Assembly: GCA_036898135.1 (NCBI GenBank)
Contig: CM072522.1
Coordinates: 12,024,530-12,088,529, forward strand
Length of the DNA: 64,000 nt
Direction of reading: 5' to 3'
Origin: Oncomelania hupensis
Lineage: Eukaryota; Mollusca; Gastropoda; Littorinimorpha; Pomatiopsidae
Part shown: positions 24,936 through 36,758 of the stretch, in pieces
Numbering within the stretch: position 1 is the stretch's first letter
Layout: every line of letters starts with the position of its first letter
The notes under the pieces: model-generated
Told to the model about the DNA's origin: nothing
Database searches by the model: none
Seen by the model: the letters and a program-made list of their open reading frames with translations, nothing else
Position numbers and translations under genes: made by a program

Positions 24936-27080
24936 GAGAAACTGAAATCTGAGCAGCTGATGATGCAACTGTCGCTGCTAACGCAACAGCTGCAGTCGCT
25001 GATGAAGCAGGCCAAGCCGGCGGACGTCAGTGGGGCAGCTCAGACATCAGGGATTGGAGACACAGGAACGGAATGGGCTCCGAGTAGCGGCAGCAGCACC
25101 AAACGACCCTCCCCCATGCCAATGCCAGGTACAACTCCAGCATCGGAAATCACCAGCACTGCCGTCAACCACGCACAGGATCAGCTCTTAGGTGGCCTTG
25201 CAACCACAACAGCACCACAGCAAGCAGCTGTCAACTTCTCTGTGACTGATCCTGACGCTTTCAACATAGCAGTAGGGCAGATTATGAAAGACATCGCTGC
25301 AGCTCAAAGTCTTGCTGCTGCATCAGGCACCCTGACTCCCGAGGTCTCTAAACAGATCATCCAGAATGCGGTAGCTCAAGCTCTGAAGGATTTGAAACTA
25401 ACTGACCCAGGCACTGTTCTCAGCGCTGCTAATAAAATTTCTGATATGACTGTTGCTCAAGGTACCACTGGAATTAACGATGTGGCAGGAGTTTCTCCAA
25501 CCACAGATCCGGCCGCCACTCAAACCACCAGTATCACGGTACCCATTAGCATTCAAAGTGCAGGATTTGAGAACGCCACGCAGGATGCACAGACAGGCCT
25601 ACAGTTTACCAACACGGACGTGCTGGCAAATGTCACAGCTGCGAATGCTGCTGGTCAACCTTCTCAAACCGTTCTGCAGACAATCGCCAACTTGCTGACC
25701 CAACATCCTGAGCTTCTGACCCAGATCACCAGCCTCGTGCCTCAGCCTGCTGGCGGGCTTGTTCCTAAGAACACTAGCAATACTCAAGGTGGATCAGCAG
25801 ATATAAATAGCCTCATGCCTGTTCAAAGCAATACTGGAGCCTTCGGTCTCACTGGCGGTCTTCCAAACAGCACTCAGCTGTTTGATTTGGGTGGTAATCC
25901 CATCCAGTCTTCACAGATTATGGATGTAATGGGAGGCCTGGCTGTAGTCTTCGGGCCGATCATGGCAGGGCAGCATATTACAGGGCCTAACGGTGATCTG
26001 AGCGGGAATGGCACAGGAGGGACCACAGCCACGGACAGCGGAACCGCAGTCGGCGGCACTCATGTAATGACCAGCGGTAGCCAACTTCGTGGATCGACTG
26101 GAATGACCGATATGTTCACTCCCACTTCGTCCAGTTCCAATCCGGCTCAAGACCCGAGCGGATTTGACCTCCTCAGTATTCTTCAAAGTGGATCTGGAGG
26201 ACTGAACGACCTGTTGGGAATAACCCCACCTCTGTCCCCAGACGCGGCTGGTTTGGCTGCAACAACTAGCCTGGGTGTTGGTTCCGTTGATCTGGCTTTG
26301 GCTGGTGGTGTCACTGCAGGCAATGAAACTACTGCTGCACCGCCCACGTTCGACATCAAAACAGCCATGAAGGATCCAGTCTTCGCAAAAGTGCTGGAAC
26401 AGCATGTCCAGAATTTCATCATGACTGTAGACCCCAACACTAACTCGACTTCCTTCGATTTCCACCTGGCCATGCAGGATCCAGTCTTTACCCATCTACT
26501 GACCGCCCATCTACATGGTCTTATGTCTCAGGGGCAATCTCTGTTCAACCCTACTTCCACCACGCCGTCTCCCAACGCGACTGATGTCACCACTGCGTCA
26601 ACAGTCAACGTCACTGTAGGCGCCACTTCCGGATCAAAGTTCAATCTCACAGATGCCATGAATGATCCTATCTTTGTAAATTTAATGGAAGCCTTCATCA
26701 ACGAAATGCTGCAGCAGAGAGTAGCCAACGCCACTAACAACACCACCACCACAACAGGGACAACATCCCAGATTTCCAACGCGGGTTTGACTGACCCTGT
26801 GCTTCAGTCTTTCTTCACAGGTGGTACGGTAACCCCCTCTTCCTCTCAAACCTCCGCAACCGCAGGATCTCTGGATTTAATGAGCCTCTTCGGAATGGCC
26901 CCTAAGCCTACCTCGCCTACTCTCCAACCGACGGCGTCTGTAAACCTGCAGCCTGTGCCTAGCCAGGTTCCCTACGTCGATGCCCAGCAGTACCGAGCTA
27001 TCGAAAACTTCTATTTCATCCTGCAATTCATCAAACCAACTCACCCTGCTGTCGCTGACCAGATTCAGTATATGATTCAG
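24936..27080 (+). CDS. Large exon: Asn/Thr/Ala-rich glycoprotein core with three AMxDP[VI]F modules
   Basis: 715 codons in phase 0, acceptor gttgcag and donor GTATGT. It begins with a Leu/Gln-rich helix (EKLKSEQLMMQLSLLTQQLQ), continues through Thr/Ser/Pro linkers and Ala-rich helices (about residues 110-160), and is dotted with N-x-S/T sequons (e.g. NATQ, NVTA, NTSN, NGTG, NETT, NLTD), typical of a secreted glycoprotein. Residues about 471-495, 505-529 and 567-592 are three copies of a ~25-residue module: hydrophobic-Asp/Asn-hydrophobic, then AMKDPVF, AMQDPVF or AMNDPIF, then an amphipathic helix. The last ~40 residues (QQYRAIENFYFILQFI) lead into the next exon. Small unique helical domains inside low-complexity linkers argue for an extracellular assembly protein; the family is not recognised. 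Confidence 0.85.
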
Positions 27081-28616
27081 GTATGTTGTAGAGATTTAGT
27101 TTTCAAATTATTTTTTTTTTATTCCTCCTTCTTCCCCTCCCCTTCTTCCTAAGTTCTCTGAAAATAGTATAGAAATACGTTTTACCATTGAAGGTCGAGT
27201 TCCTCTTCCTCAGCATGGCAACATTTCTGCTTGTAGGTTTGTTCGCAAGCGCTCATTGTAATATCTTGTTGACGCTGTAATTGCGCAATCAGATGTTGTT
27301 AGCTTCGTTTGCTTAGGGATGTTGTGAATGGTGCTTTGTTTTTAGTGTTTGTAGCTTACACTTGCTGGTAGTGGAAATTTGTTGAAAAAAGCAGACGTTT
27401 CGCTTTGGTATATTTGTTTTTGCGACCTCGCTTATGCTTGTGCTCCTACGGATGCTTGTGCTTTTTGCTGATGGATTGTTCCCTTACCTGCGCTGCTTTT
27501 ATTTCTGATGCATTTTTGCATAGAAGGTTTAGTGTTGTTGTTGTTGTTTGTTTGTTTGTTTGTTTTTTTTTGTTTTGTTTTTTTTTGTTTGTTTTTTTTT
27601 TGGGGGGGGGGTTACTTTGCTTATACGCTTGTTTTTCATGTCGCGTTGGTTTTGTATTTCAAAGATATTATCTGGAACTATTTGGACATAGCCGAGAATC
27701 AGAACGAGGCAAATATCGCGGCTGGGCCGATTTCATGTTGTTTTAATTGTTGTTTTGAATTGAATACACGTACTTCAACTCATGGCCAATCATTGTGTGG
27801 CAGTCAAATCTCATTTTGTGTCAGTTCGATTGTTCAACGCCAATCTTATCGTTGTGGAATGAATTAGCAGTAGGCCTGGTGTTTTACCCAACTAGTAATA
27901 ATGTAGATATTTAAACTAATACAGCCCAAACCTTGCCTAGAGAAGAATAATATATATTTCACAGCATAGGCCGTAAGTATAGGACATTGTTTCATTTTCA
28001 TGCTGTGTATATCTCATGGTACTTTATTACCTTTCCTTGGTCAGACGGCCTTTTGTAGCCCAAAGTTAATAATCTTGCCCTGACCGATTTGATCTGATCA
28101 TGGGCAATGATTGTAGTTTATTTCATTTAAGGTATAAACGAGTTATTATTTTAGAGAGATGTAATCGTTACACAGTACTTCTGCAGTGCAAAACAAGTAC
28201 TCAACACCTGCTGGTTTGGCAAACCGTATTTCTTCCTATGATCTTTTAAGAAGCAGTCACCACTGGCGAAATGTAATCACTGTTTTATAAGTGTAATTGA
28301 ATATAAAGGTGAACTATTTAAGGGAACGTTCCTTCAGAAATCCGAGCTGTCACTACCATTGTTCTTTTTAGGTCAATAAAAATTGTGTGTGTTTGTTGGT
28401 TCATTGTTGTGGTTGTGGTATTGTTGTTGTTGCTGTTGTTGTGATTGTTGTTTGTTAAAGTAGCTTATGTTGTTTGATGTGTTTGTTGCCATAAAATATT
28501 GTTATTGTGAATGTAGTGTTCGTAGTTGTTGTTGTTGTTGTTGTTCTTCTTCTTCTTCTTCTTTTTCTTCTTCTTTTATAAACATTGATTATCTATCTAC
28601 CTACCTACCTACCTAC

Positions 28617-28711
<95 letters not shown>

Positions 28712-28828
28712 CCTACCGACCGACCGACCGACCGACCGACCGACCGACCGACCGACCGACCGACCGACCGACCTACCTACCTACCTACCTACCTACCTAC
28801 CTACCTACCTACCGATCGATCGATATCG

Positions 28829-28915
<87 letters not shown>

Positions 28916-28953
28916 GATCTATCTATCTATCTATCTCAATTGACTGTATGCAG
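27081..28953 (+). other. Intron, T-rich, with microsatellites at its 3' end
   Basis: T and G runs at 27560-27610 and GTT repeats at 28400-28545. No gene or recognisable mobile element. Confidence 0.55.
28589..28937. repeat. Compound (ATCT)/(ACCT)/(GACC) tetranucleotide array
   Basis: ACCT, ATCT, GACC, ACCT, GATC and ATCT blocks in succession for about 350 bases, ending 16 bases before the acceptor of exon 28954. Confidence 0.97.
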
Positions 28954-29115
28954 GCCAATCCTCCCACCACCACTCCTAACACCGCAACCTTCACCACGGT
29001 GCTGCCACAGGAACTGACGTCATTAGGCCTGGCAGTGACATCACCACAGGACTTGAGCATCCTGAGTTCTTCCATCAATATCCTGGCGCAACAGTACAAG
29101 TTGACCGTGGATCAG
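28954..29115 (+). CDS. Exon: short helical segment of the same gene
   Basis: 54 codons, phase 0 at both ends, acceptor gactgtatgcag and donor GTTAGT. It starts with a Pro/Thr linker (ANPPTTTPNTATFTTVLPQE) followed by sequence that looks helical (LSILSSSINILAQQYKL). It joins in frame with exons at 24936 and 30383. The tetranucleotide array provides much of its upstream pyrimidine tract. Confidence 0.78.
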
Positions 29116-29238
29116 GTTAGTTGCAACAGCTTGCTCTTTAATCACGCCCATAAATAACGGACTGACAATAAACACACCATGTGCGATCCCGGTAAACAAC
29201 AGATGTGGAGTTGTGGGGCCTGTCGTGACTACACGACT

Positions 29239-29240
<2 letters not shown>

Positions 29241-29306
<66 letters not shown>
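29241..29306. repeat. (AAT)n microsatellite
   Basis: About 21 AAT units. Confidence 0.95.
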
Positions 29307-29312
<6 letters not shown>

Positions 29313-29521
29313 TTTTGTTCTTCTTTTACATCTTAATTTTCTTCTTCTTTCCTTCTCCTCCTCACCTTCTGCATCTATCTACCTCTCCTCCTTCTGTTGC
29401 CATATTCTTCTCCAAGTCGGTCACCTCCCTTTTATCCTTCTCTTCATCAATCTTCTTCGTCTTTTCCTCCTATACCTACATCGTTTTCTTTTGAATCTTC
29501 TTCTTTGACTTCTTCTTCTTC

Positions 29522-29543
29522 CACTACTGCTACTACTACTACT

Positions 29544-29607
<64 letters not shown>
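29522..29607. repeat. (TAC)n microsatellite
   Basis: About 27 ACT/TAC units after a CTT-rich tract. Confidence 0.95.
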
Positions 29608-29610
<3 letters not shown>

Positions 29611-29647
29611 CTCTTCTTTTCCCTTAAGGGTGCTCTACCCTGCTCAT

Positions 29648-30220
29648 ACCCCCGTTGGGGTGCCGGGGGTTTCAGTATAAATAGTATCCCCACTTTCTGG
29701 AAATTTTGTGCTTTAAATTCTCACTGTCGCTGTCTTTCTCATTTGCTCTTTCTCATTCCTGCTGTGTTCTATCAATCTGCTATAGTATCTTCTTCTTCGC
29801 TAGATCAGTCACCTACCTTTTTTCTTGAAAACTCTTCCGGGACAAGACTCATTTGTGTATGAGGTCTGTTGGATCAGCTTGGGAATATTGGACGCTTTCT
29901 GCCAGGTGGTCACTGGGGCCTCCTATGATGTTATTATTTAGCAATGTAGGCATTTTATATGTATGTATGTTGTTGATAATTTATAATGATGTTTGTATTC
30001 TATTTTGTTTTTGTAAACGGGGGTTCGATAAATTAGGGTACAGCCTCAGCGTCCCCATGCGTGGGATGTCTTTATTGTAAAGTGACTGGCTGGTGGAGAG
30101 CGTTCAGTGTTACCACTGGGGTTGTTTCAGCAGATATTTTATGCGGATCTGGGGTTGTCCGGTCCTAATTTGGCTCGGAAGAGTCCGCTGGACCTAAAGC
30201 AATAATCATGTAATGTAATG
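29648..30220 (+). mobile_element. Non-autonomous retroposon with LINE tail (second copy)
   Basis: Co-linear with 21056-21655 from the GGTGCCGGGGGTTTC 5' end to the tail. The tail here is GGCTCGGAAGAGTCCGCTGG, then CTAAAGCAATAA, and ends in ATGTAATGTAATG. This tail version matches the LINE at 55378 most closely. Confidence 0.75.
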
Positions 30221-30261
30221 TCCTTCTTTAATGCCCTCTTCCATCCCCCACCCACCAACCC

Positions 30262-30322
30262 TCCCTCTCTCTCTCCCCCTCCCTCTCTCTCTATCTCTCT
30301 CACTCTCTCTCTCTCTCTCCAT
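30262..30322. repeat. (CT)-rich microsatellite
   Basis: CT/CCT repeats about 60 bases before the terminal coding exon. Confidence 0.85.
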
Positions 30323-30382
30323 CATTTCTCATTCCTATCCACATATTGTACAATAAAACATCCTCTTGCCTTGACTTAACAG

Positions 30383-30642
30383 GTTATGAAGCTGCTGCAG
30401 GGCGCTCTACCCGGCACAATCGCTCAGCCTCTGACCACCACTGCGCCAGCGGTGACTACCACCGCCATCACCACCCCTCCTACTACTTCCGCAGCTGCTA
30501 CAGCAGCCCTTACTCCACCCGCTGAGATCCCTGAACCAGGTGATCCTGGATTTTTAGACTACCATTTCAAGGTCGGGGGTACCATAACTCCGGAACAACT
30601 CGCCATGCTCAAAGAGGCCATGGTTGTGTGACGATGCAATAG
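30383..30642 (+). CDS. Last coding exon of the Q/T-rich gene (stop at 30629-30631)
   Basis: 82 codons from a ttgacttaacag acceptor to TGA. It starts VMKLLQGALPGTIAQPLTTT, passes a Thr/Ala/Pro linker and ends in a small conserved-looking C-terminus with FKVGGTITPEQLAMLKEAM. A strong splice donor (TAG|GTAAGT) lies at 30643, eleven bases after the stop, so the 3' UTR is probably split by an intron. All seven exons of the main path total roughly 1,425 codons within the window. A transmembrane segment is not evident. Confidence 0.8.
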
Positions 30643-31291
30643 GTAAGTGATGTCATCCTTTTTGAAGCCGTTTTTGTAGATGTGACATCGTTGAAGCTGT
30701 GACGTCAGTAGTGTTACATTAAATTTAATGTCGTAATTTTAATGACGCCATTGAAGGAGTGACTTTGTTTAATTTGAGTTGTACTTTTGTTTTCTTGAGA
30801 ATACAATGCGTCAACAGGGATGGGGTATTATTATAGGTAAAGAAGTCACTGTGAATAGTGTGTAAGCATGACGTCGGTGAAGAGAAGTATGACGGCCTAC
30901 TAGCGCCAAAACCAAGAGTTATTATTATTACGGGATAATTGAAATTAACACGTGTTCTGTGTAATGTACATAGATACCGGTAATCCACAGTGTTATTTAA
31001 TAATTATCAGTATTTGCCACGCTATCCTAGCGCCATAACCTAATAATTACAAATATCATGAGATAATTACAATTATCATAGGAAACTTACAATTATCAAT
31101 GGATAATTACAATTATCATTACAAATTACAAATATCTTTGCGTGATCATGTTTAGTTTTCAGTTTTGGCTCTAGAAATCCGTCTGAAAATGGCCCCAAAC
31201 TTTAAATTATAATGCTCATTTAATAATTACAAAGTGTACGTGTTAACTGTAAATATGTCGTTGATATTTGTAATTATCACATGATATTTGT

Positions 31292-32203
31292 AACACTCTT
31301 CAACATCTTCCTAGAGCGCATCATGTCAGATGCCCTAGCAGACAACAAAGGCACAGTCAGCATAGGGGAAAGAGCAATCTCCAACCTCCGTTTTGCGGAT
31401 AACATTGATGGATTGGCTGGAGAGGAACAAGAACTTGAACAGCTGGTACAGAGGCTTGACACCACCTCCAGAGCATATGGAATGGAAATAAGTGCAGAGA
31501 AGACCAAAATGATGACCAACAACACCAATGGCATCAACACGGACATCAAAGTCCAAAGCCAATCCCTCAACACAGTGCATAGCTTCAAATATTTAGGAGC
31601 CATTGTATCAGACAATGGGACACGACAGGAAGTCCTCTCCAGGATCGCACAAACAGCTGCTGCCCTGGCAAGGTTGAAGCCAATTTGAAAAGGCATGACC
31701 ATCAGTCTACATTCCAAGGTAAGGCTGCTGCGCTCCCTTGTCATCTCCATCTTCCTATATGCTTGCGAAACATGGACCCTCACAGCCGATCTCAAACGAA
31801 GAATACAAAGCATGGAGATGAGGTGCTACAGAAGACTTCTGAGCATTTCCTATATTCAGCACATCACCAACGACGAAGTCCGACAGACCATCACACAAGC
31901 CTTTGGGCAACACGATGACCTGCTCACAGTGGTAAAAAAAACGTAAACTCCGATGGTATGGCCACGTCACCAGATCATCAGGTCTTGCAAAGACCATCCT
32001 GCAAGGCACAGTGCAAGGAGGTAGAAGAAGAGGGAGACCGAAAAAGAGGTGGGAGAAAAACATCCGAGAATGGACTGTTTTGACACTGAGCGAAACAATG
32101 AGGGTTGCTGAGGACAGGGAAAGATGGAGTACGCTGGTTAAACGATCATCTGTGGTGCCCCTACGACCTCCGGGTTATGGGATAGGATAGGAGAGGATAG
32201 GAT
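31292..32203 (+). pseudogene. 5'-truncated RTE-like LINE
   Basis: Starts in the RT palm (TLFNIFLERIMSDALADNKG), with FADNIDGLAGEEQE in place of the usual catalytic ADD (second Asp lost). It runs to the C-terminal KLRWYGH/RRGRQKKRWE-type region and a GGATA tail (32181-32203). An in-frame TGA falls after RLKPI, and a run of A shifts the frame near 31935. TTTGTAA occurs on both sides and may be a target-site duplication. Confidence 0.82.
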
Positions 32204-32574
32204 TTGTAATTATCAGGTTTTTGGTGCTAGTAGGCCATCATAATGTGAATTACACAGAACACGTGTTAATTAAGCCTACTATTATTACTGATACCTGTAA
32301 ATGCACGTTTTGGCGCTAGTTAACCGCTTTAGTCAGAATTAAGCATTATCACGTAACAATTGTAATTATGAAGTGAAAATTGTAATTATTATGTGACAAT
32401 TACACTTTTCGATTTTGGCGCATTTCCAGGCGGATTTGCTAGAGCCAAAACCGAAAATTAAGCATGATCACGCGAAGTTATTTATACTTTTTAAAACATG
32501 ATAATTGTAATTATCCCTTGATAATTGTAATTACCACATGGTATTTGGAATTATTTCATGATATTTGTAATTTT

Positions 32575-33009
32575 GAAACATGGACCATCACAGCAGATCT
32601 CCAACGAAGAATACAAAGCATGGAGATGAGGTGCTACAGAAGACTTCTGTGCATTTCCTATACCCAGCACATCACCAACGATGAAGTCCGACAGACCATC
32701 ACACAAGCCATTGGACAACACGATGACATGCTCACAGTAGTAAAAAACGGAAACTCCGATGGTATGGCCACGTCACCAGATCATCAGGCCTTGCAAAGAC
32801 CATCCTGCAAGGCACAGAGCAAGGAGGTAGAAGAAGAGGGAGAACGGAAAAGAGGTGGGAGGACAACATTCGAGAATGGACTGGTTTGACACTGAGCGAA
32901 ACAATCAGGGTTGCTGAGGACAGGGAAAGATGGAGTACGCTGGTTAAACGATCATCTGTGGTGCCCCTACGACCTTCGAGTTACGGGATAGGGTAGGATA
33001 GGATAGGAT
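32575..33009 (+). pseudogene. Short 5'-truncated RTE-like LINE copy
   Basis: Covers only the C-terminal ~140 residues (from ETWTITADLQRRIQSMEMRC) and a GGATA tail. It starts and stops within the AT-rich palindromic element, as the preceding copy does. Confidence 0.8.
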
Positions 33010-33742
33010 TAGTAATTATCAGGTTTTGGCGCTAGTAGGCCTTCATAGTGAAGTGATGTCACCAATGTGACTAATGATGGATATGAAGCCATTATAAATA
33101 GTCCTTCCTTTGATCTTACGTCATAAAAGGTGCGTGACGATGGTTATTTTTTTTTTCAAAATGACGACGACGATGGAGACGATTTTGAATTATCGACAGT
33201 TATTACTTTCTCCTGTGTTTCATATTAAAATATTATCTTGAAAATTATTTGAATGTCCTGAAAGATATTTTTGGTTTGCAGATGCAGTTATGGAAAGGAC
33301 CCATCAACAGCTATTAACAATTGTTAACTAAATACTACAAACAAAAGCATTGCATATTGTTTTCATTGTAAAATGTTCTTTTGAGAATAGTGTTACCTGT
33401 GGCTGTTGGTTACAAAAATACAAGCGTTACAATAGTTACGGAGTTGGTAAATATTTTTTGCAAATATGTATCACTGAATTCGGTTTTTTTCAATCATGTA
33501 CGTTAAAAATATTTTTTAGGTCTTGTTATTGTATTGTAGTTTTTCTTCTCGGATTTATTGTATGCATTTATTAACTCCTAATATTACTTGATGTTTTTAT
33601 AAGAAAGTGTTAATGCTGAATCAACTGTAATCAAAGAAATTTTGAATGTACTGATGTAAACTGAAGTGTTGATTATAGGCTAATAATTGCATACAGGGCT
33701 AAAACTAGCAGCCAGGCGGAACCATTGTCAAACTTTCTACAC

Positions 33743-33743
<1 letters not shown>

Positions 33744-33775
<32 letters not shown>

Positions 33776-33793
33776 CACACGCACACACTCACA
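33744..33793. repeat. (CA)n microsatellite
   Basis: About 22 interrupted CA units. Confidence 0.95.
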
Positions 33794-33947
33794 CCACTGT
33801 GCTTCTGCTAGATGAAGTAATGTTTTACATTGTCCCATGGTGACTGTACTCAAATGGTAAACTAAATCATTATTAACGGTTTCTACAGTTTTGCTTTACG
33901 AACAGTTTGTGTTTCTTACACGGTGTGGATACATACTAGAAATGCTT

Positions 33948-34167
33948 CCTTAAGCAACGTACAGCGCGGTTACAGACTTGGATGGGAATGGTCAGTACTT
34001 GGATGCAACCTCTGAATGACACAAACGATGAAACAAGCGCACAACAAACCCCAGTCCCTCCAGCTGCCAAACGGGTGCCTTGCTCTGTTTAGAACCGGGA
34101 AAAATAAGGCAGCGAGGAAGAGAAGATGAGCACCGCCCTCATAAAACTGGCCAAGTAAAAGGGGAAG
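33948..34167 (+). mobile_element. Decayed tRNA/5S-like SINE (family C)
   Basis: Shows AGCAACGTACAGCGCGGTTA, then ACTTGGATGGG, and later AAGGCAGCGAGGAAGAGAAG and CCTCATAAAACTGGCCAAG. These are in the same order as the intact copies but much diverged. The tRNA-like head is not recognisable. Confidence 0.55.
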
Positions 34168-34974
34168 TTTCAAACGCTTTTCTCTCTCCCCCCCCCCCCC
34201 CCTCCTCCAACGAACAGAAAAACTTAATATTTTTACCCCCAAGCATTTCTAAAGATCTTAAAACGCATTACATTACAATTCGCAAAAGTGTCTACAAATA
34301 AATGTTACAAAACGTTAGGATAACTTATGAACATACCTGGTCCATCAGCTATATTTTCAGGTTGTTACCAACACTGAATAAAAACGATCTACAATGAACT
34401 GATCTTTCAGTGTAAATGAACGTTTCCCAAATGAAAGAATTGATATACTGTCAATTTTGATGGGAATACTTCATTAGAGGATTGCATTTTCAGGTCTGCT
34501 AATAATGTTGTTACCCGGTGCCAATGGCAATCTTATTCACACTAATTATAATGATTATCTCAAAGATACATCTACTTAAAAGATACGTCTACTTGCAATA
34601 GATTTTGTGCGGTCATTGTCAGTAAAGAATTGAAAAAAAAACAATCTTAGGTTTTAACAGATCGCTTGGAAAATGTTAATACATTTAAGATTACACAAAA
34701 AGGTGTGTGGTGTTGAATGTGTTAATGCTTGGTGAACAGTGTTCAACAAATATACACTAACCCATTTACGCTCATCCTCTTGGGCGGGTGTTTTATTCGT
34801 ATGGCTTCCCTTCTGCTTTTCTTGCTTCTTTCTTTATTTCCTTCTTTCTAGCTTTCCTTCTTTTTTCTATTTCGTTCTAACACATTCTCTTTTTTTTCCT
34901 TATTTCTCTTTGTTTTGTATTTCGTTCTCTTGCATCGACAGTCACGAGCATATTTATCTTTTACCGTTTCTGCT

Positions 34975-35032
34975 CTCTCTCTCTCTGCGACACACACACA
35001 TACACATTGCACTTTGATGCTGTAAACACGCT

Positions 35033-35104
<72 letters not shown>

Positions 35105-35327
35105 ACAATTAAATGAACATGTAAAAAATATTGCTGCTATGGACACACGCTCCCAAATCTTCGCAAGCACAGATAAAGCGAGCGACAAGAGACGGACACA
35201 ACACAGCAGCAGCAGCAACAACAACAAACAAACACACTCACACACACACACACACATACACACACATACGTACATTACTCTATGCACAACGAAGAGAGGT
35301 ACAGATACAAACATAACGAAATGAGAA

Positions 35328-35396
<69 letters not shown>
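34975..35396. repeat. (TC)/(CA)/(AG) microsatellite cluster
   Basis: AG arrays at 35041-35104 and 35318-35396 and CA arrays at 34987-35040 and 35233-35275. The surrounding 34303-34970 and 35400-35580 contain no visible gene. Confidence 0.95.
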
Positions 35397-35398
<2 letters not shown>

Positions 35399-35579
35399 AC
35401 AGTGAAAAACAAAAAAAAGACAGAAATCAGCTTTGACGCAGTTTTATTCCCGAAAAAGATGGGTCAGAGATGAGGTGTTTTCTTGATCACAGTTTAGTAT
35501 GCCTCTATGAAAATGTTTAGAGACAACTTGAACAAAACCGAAGACAAAAACCACTGGACATAAAATTGGTCATATTAAT

Positions 35580-35940
35580 CAAACGAGGCTGAAATCAAAT
35601 TATTATCCTGACGTTACCTACGAGAATATCGCGGTTTGCATGACAAATGTATCTTGACGTGATGTCATTGTCCTGATGCAAATCTTCCTGTGAATGGCAT
35701 ATCTCTTGAAATGGATGACTGAATAATTCCGAGGTTCCTAACAAAATTATCTTGACTTAATCCTATTAAATCTAATACATATCTTGTTGTCGCAGACATG
35801 TATCATGACATACTCATTCTGACGTGGATTCTCACATTGCCGATTTGAAGTATATACCGACAAATATCTTTCCTTGCTGGAAGTTATGCCGTTGATGTTG
35901 GCTGACAGAATTTACGTTGACGTGGCTGAGAGTTCTTCTG

Positions 35941-35986
<46 letters not shown>

Positions 35987-36711
35987 GCATCAATTTTTAT
36001 TCATCAGATTAACAGAAGTTGTACTGATTGTTCTTCTGTGTTGGCTGTTATGTAATTATCTTGAAGTGGCTAAAATAGGACTGACATTTCTGACGTATCT
36101 CTTGAAGTAACTGACAAAATATAAGTTGATGAGGCTGACAGTTGAAAGTGACGGACAGTTATCCTAATGTATCCTGACGCTGCTAACATATCTATTCCCT
36201 TGCTGACAAGTTATCTTGACGTAGCTGATATATCCTGATGTTGCTGACATGTATCCCGAAATAGCTGAAACAAAATTTTCGGGAAATCCTTACAAAATAT
36301 ATCTTCACGTTGCTGTACTATGTACTGACTTTGTGGAGGTAGTTCCCGAAGCGACCTTGGCATGACTATTCCAATATCCCGACTTTGTTGATTTACCTTG
36401 AGGTGGTTCATCTATATATTCATGTCGCTGAAATATGTCCTGATTTTGCTGAGGTATTTTCTGACTTGACTGACATATACATTGGCAGGGTTATTCCAAT
36501 ATCATCACTGTATTGATTTATCTTGAGGTGGCTCATATATATCCTACCATGATAGAAGAATTCCGAGGTGGTTGACATATCCTGACGTGAATGACATTCT
36601 TATCTTGACGATTGTTGACATATCCTGACATATAATTTATCGCGACTGAGATATTTATCATGACTTGACATGATGAGTATCCCGACATGGATGGTGGATT
36701 TATCTTCTATT
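35580..36711. repeat. Degenerate satellite, unit about 22-26 bp
   Basis: Many imperfect units of the type TATC[CT]TGACGT[TG]GCTGACA cover about 1.1 kb, e.g. around 35640, 36160, 36215, 36236, 36300 and 36650. A pure (TTG)n run (35940-35986) interrupts it. No coding potential. Confidence 0.7.
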
Positions 36712-36758
36712 ACGGAAGAGTCCGCTGGACCTAAAGCAATAACCATGTAATGTAATGT
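36712..36758 (+). mobile_element. LINE 3'-tail fragment
   Basis: ACGGAAGAGTCCGCTGGACC, then CTAAAGCAATAACC and ATGTAATGTAATG, equal to the last ~47 bases of the LINE tail. A very short truncated insertion. Confidence 0.7.

Larger units (their letters stand above)
30893..33040. mobile_element. Palindromic AT-rich DNA element (MITE-like) broken by two RTE insertions
   Basis: The left end reads GGCCTACTAGCGCCAAAACC (about 30893). The inverted complement occurs at about 33021-33040 and, slightly changed, at about 32215-32236. Between lie mirrored landmarks: ACACGTGTT beside TTCTGTGTAA/TTACACAGAA, AGCGCC/GGCGCT motifs, CTAGA-GCC words and arrays of ATAATTACAATTATCAT-type units. RTE fragments occupy 31292-32203 and 32575-33009. 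Confidence 0.7.
33282..34302 (+). other. Candidate 3'-UTR exon of the Q/T-rich gene
   Basis: Acceptor tttggtttgcag is the first good partner for the donor at 30643 outside the mobile elements. AATAAA motifs at 34297 and 34377 could end it. A (CA)n run (33744-33790) and an old SINE lie inside. Purely predictive. Confidence 0.3.
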
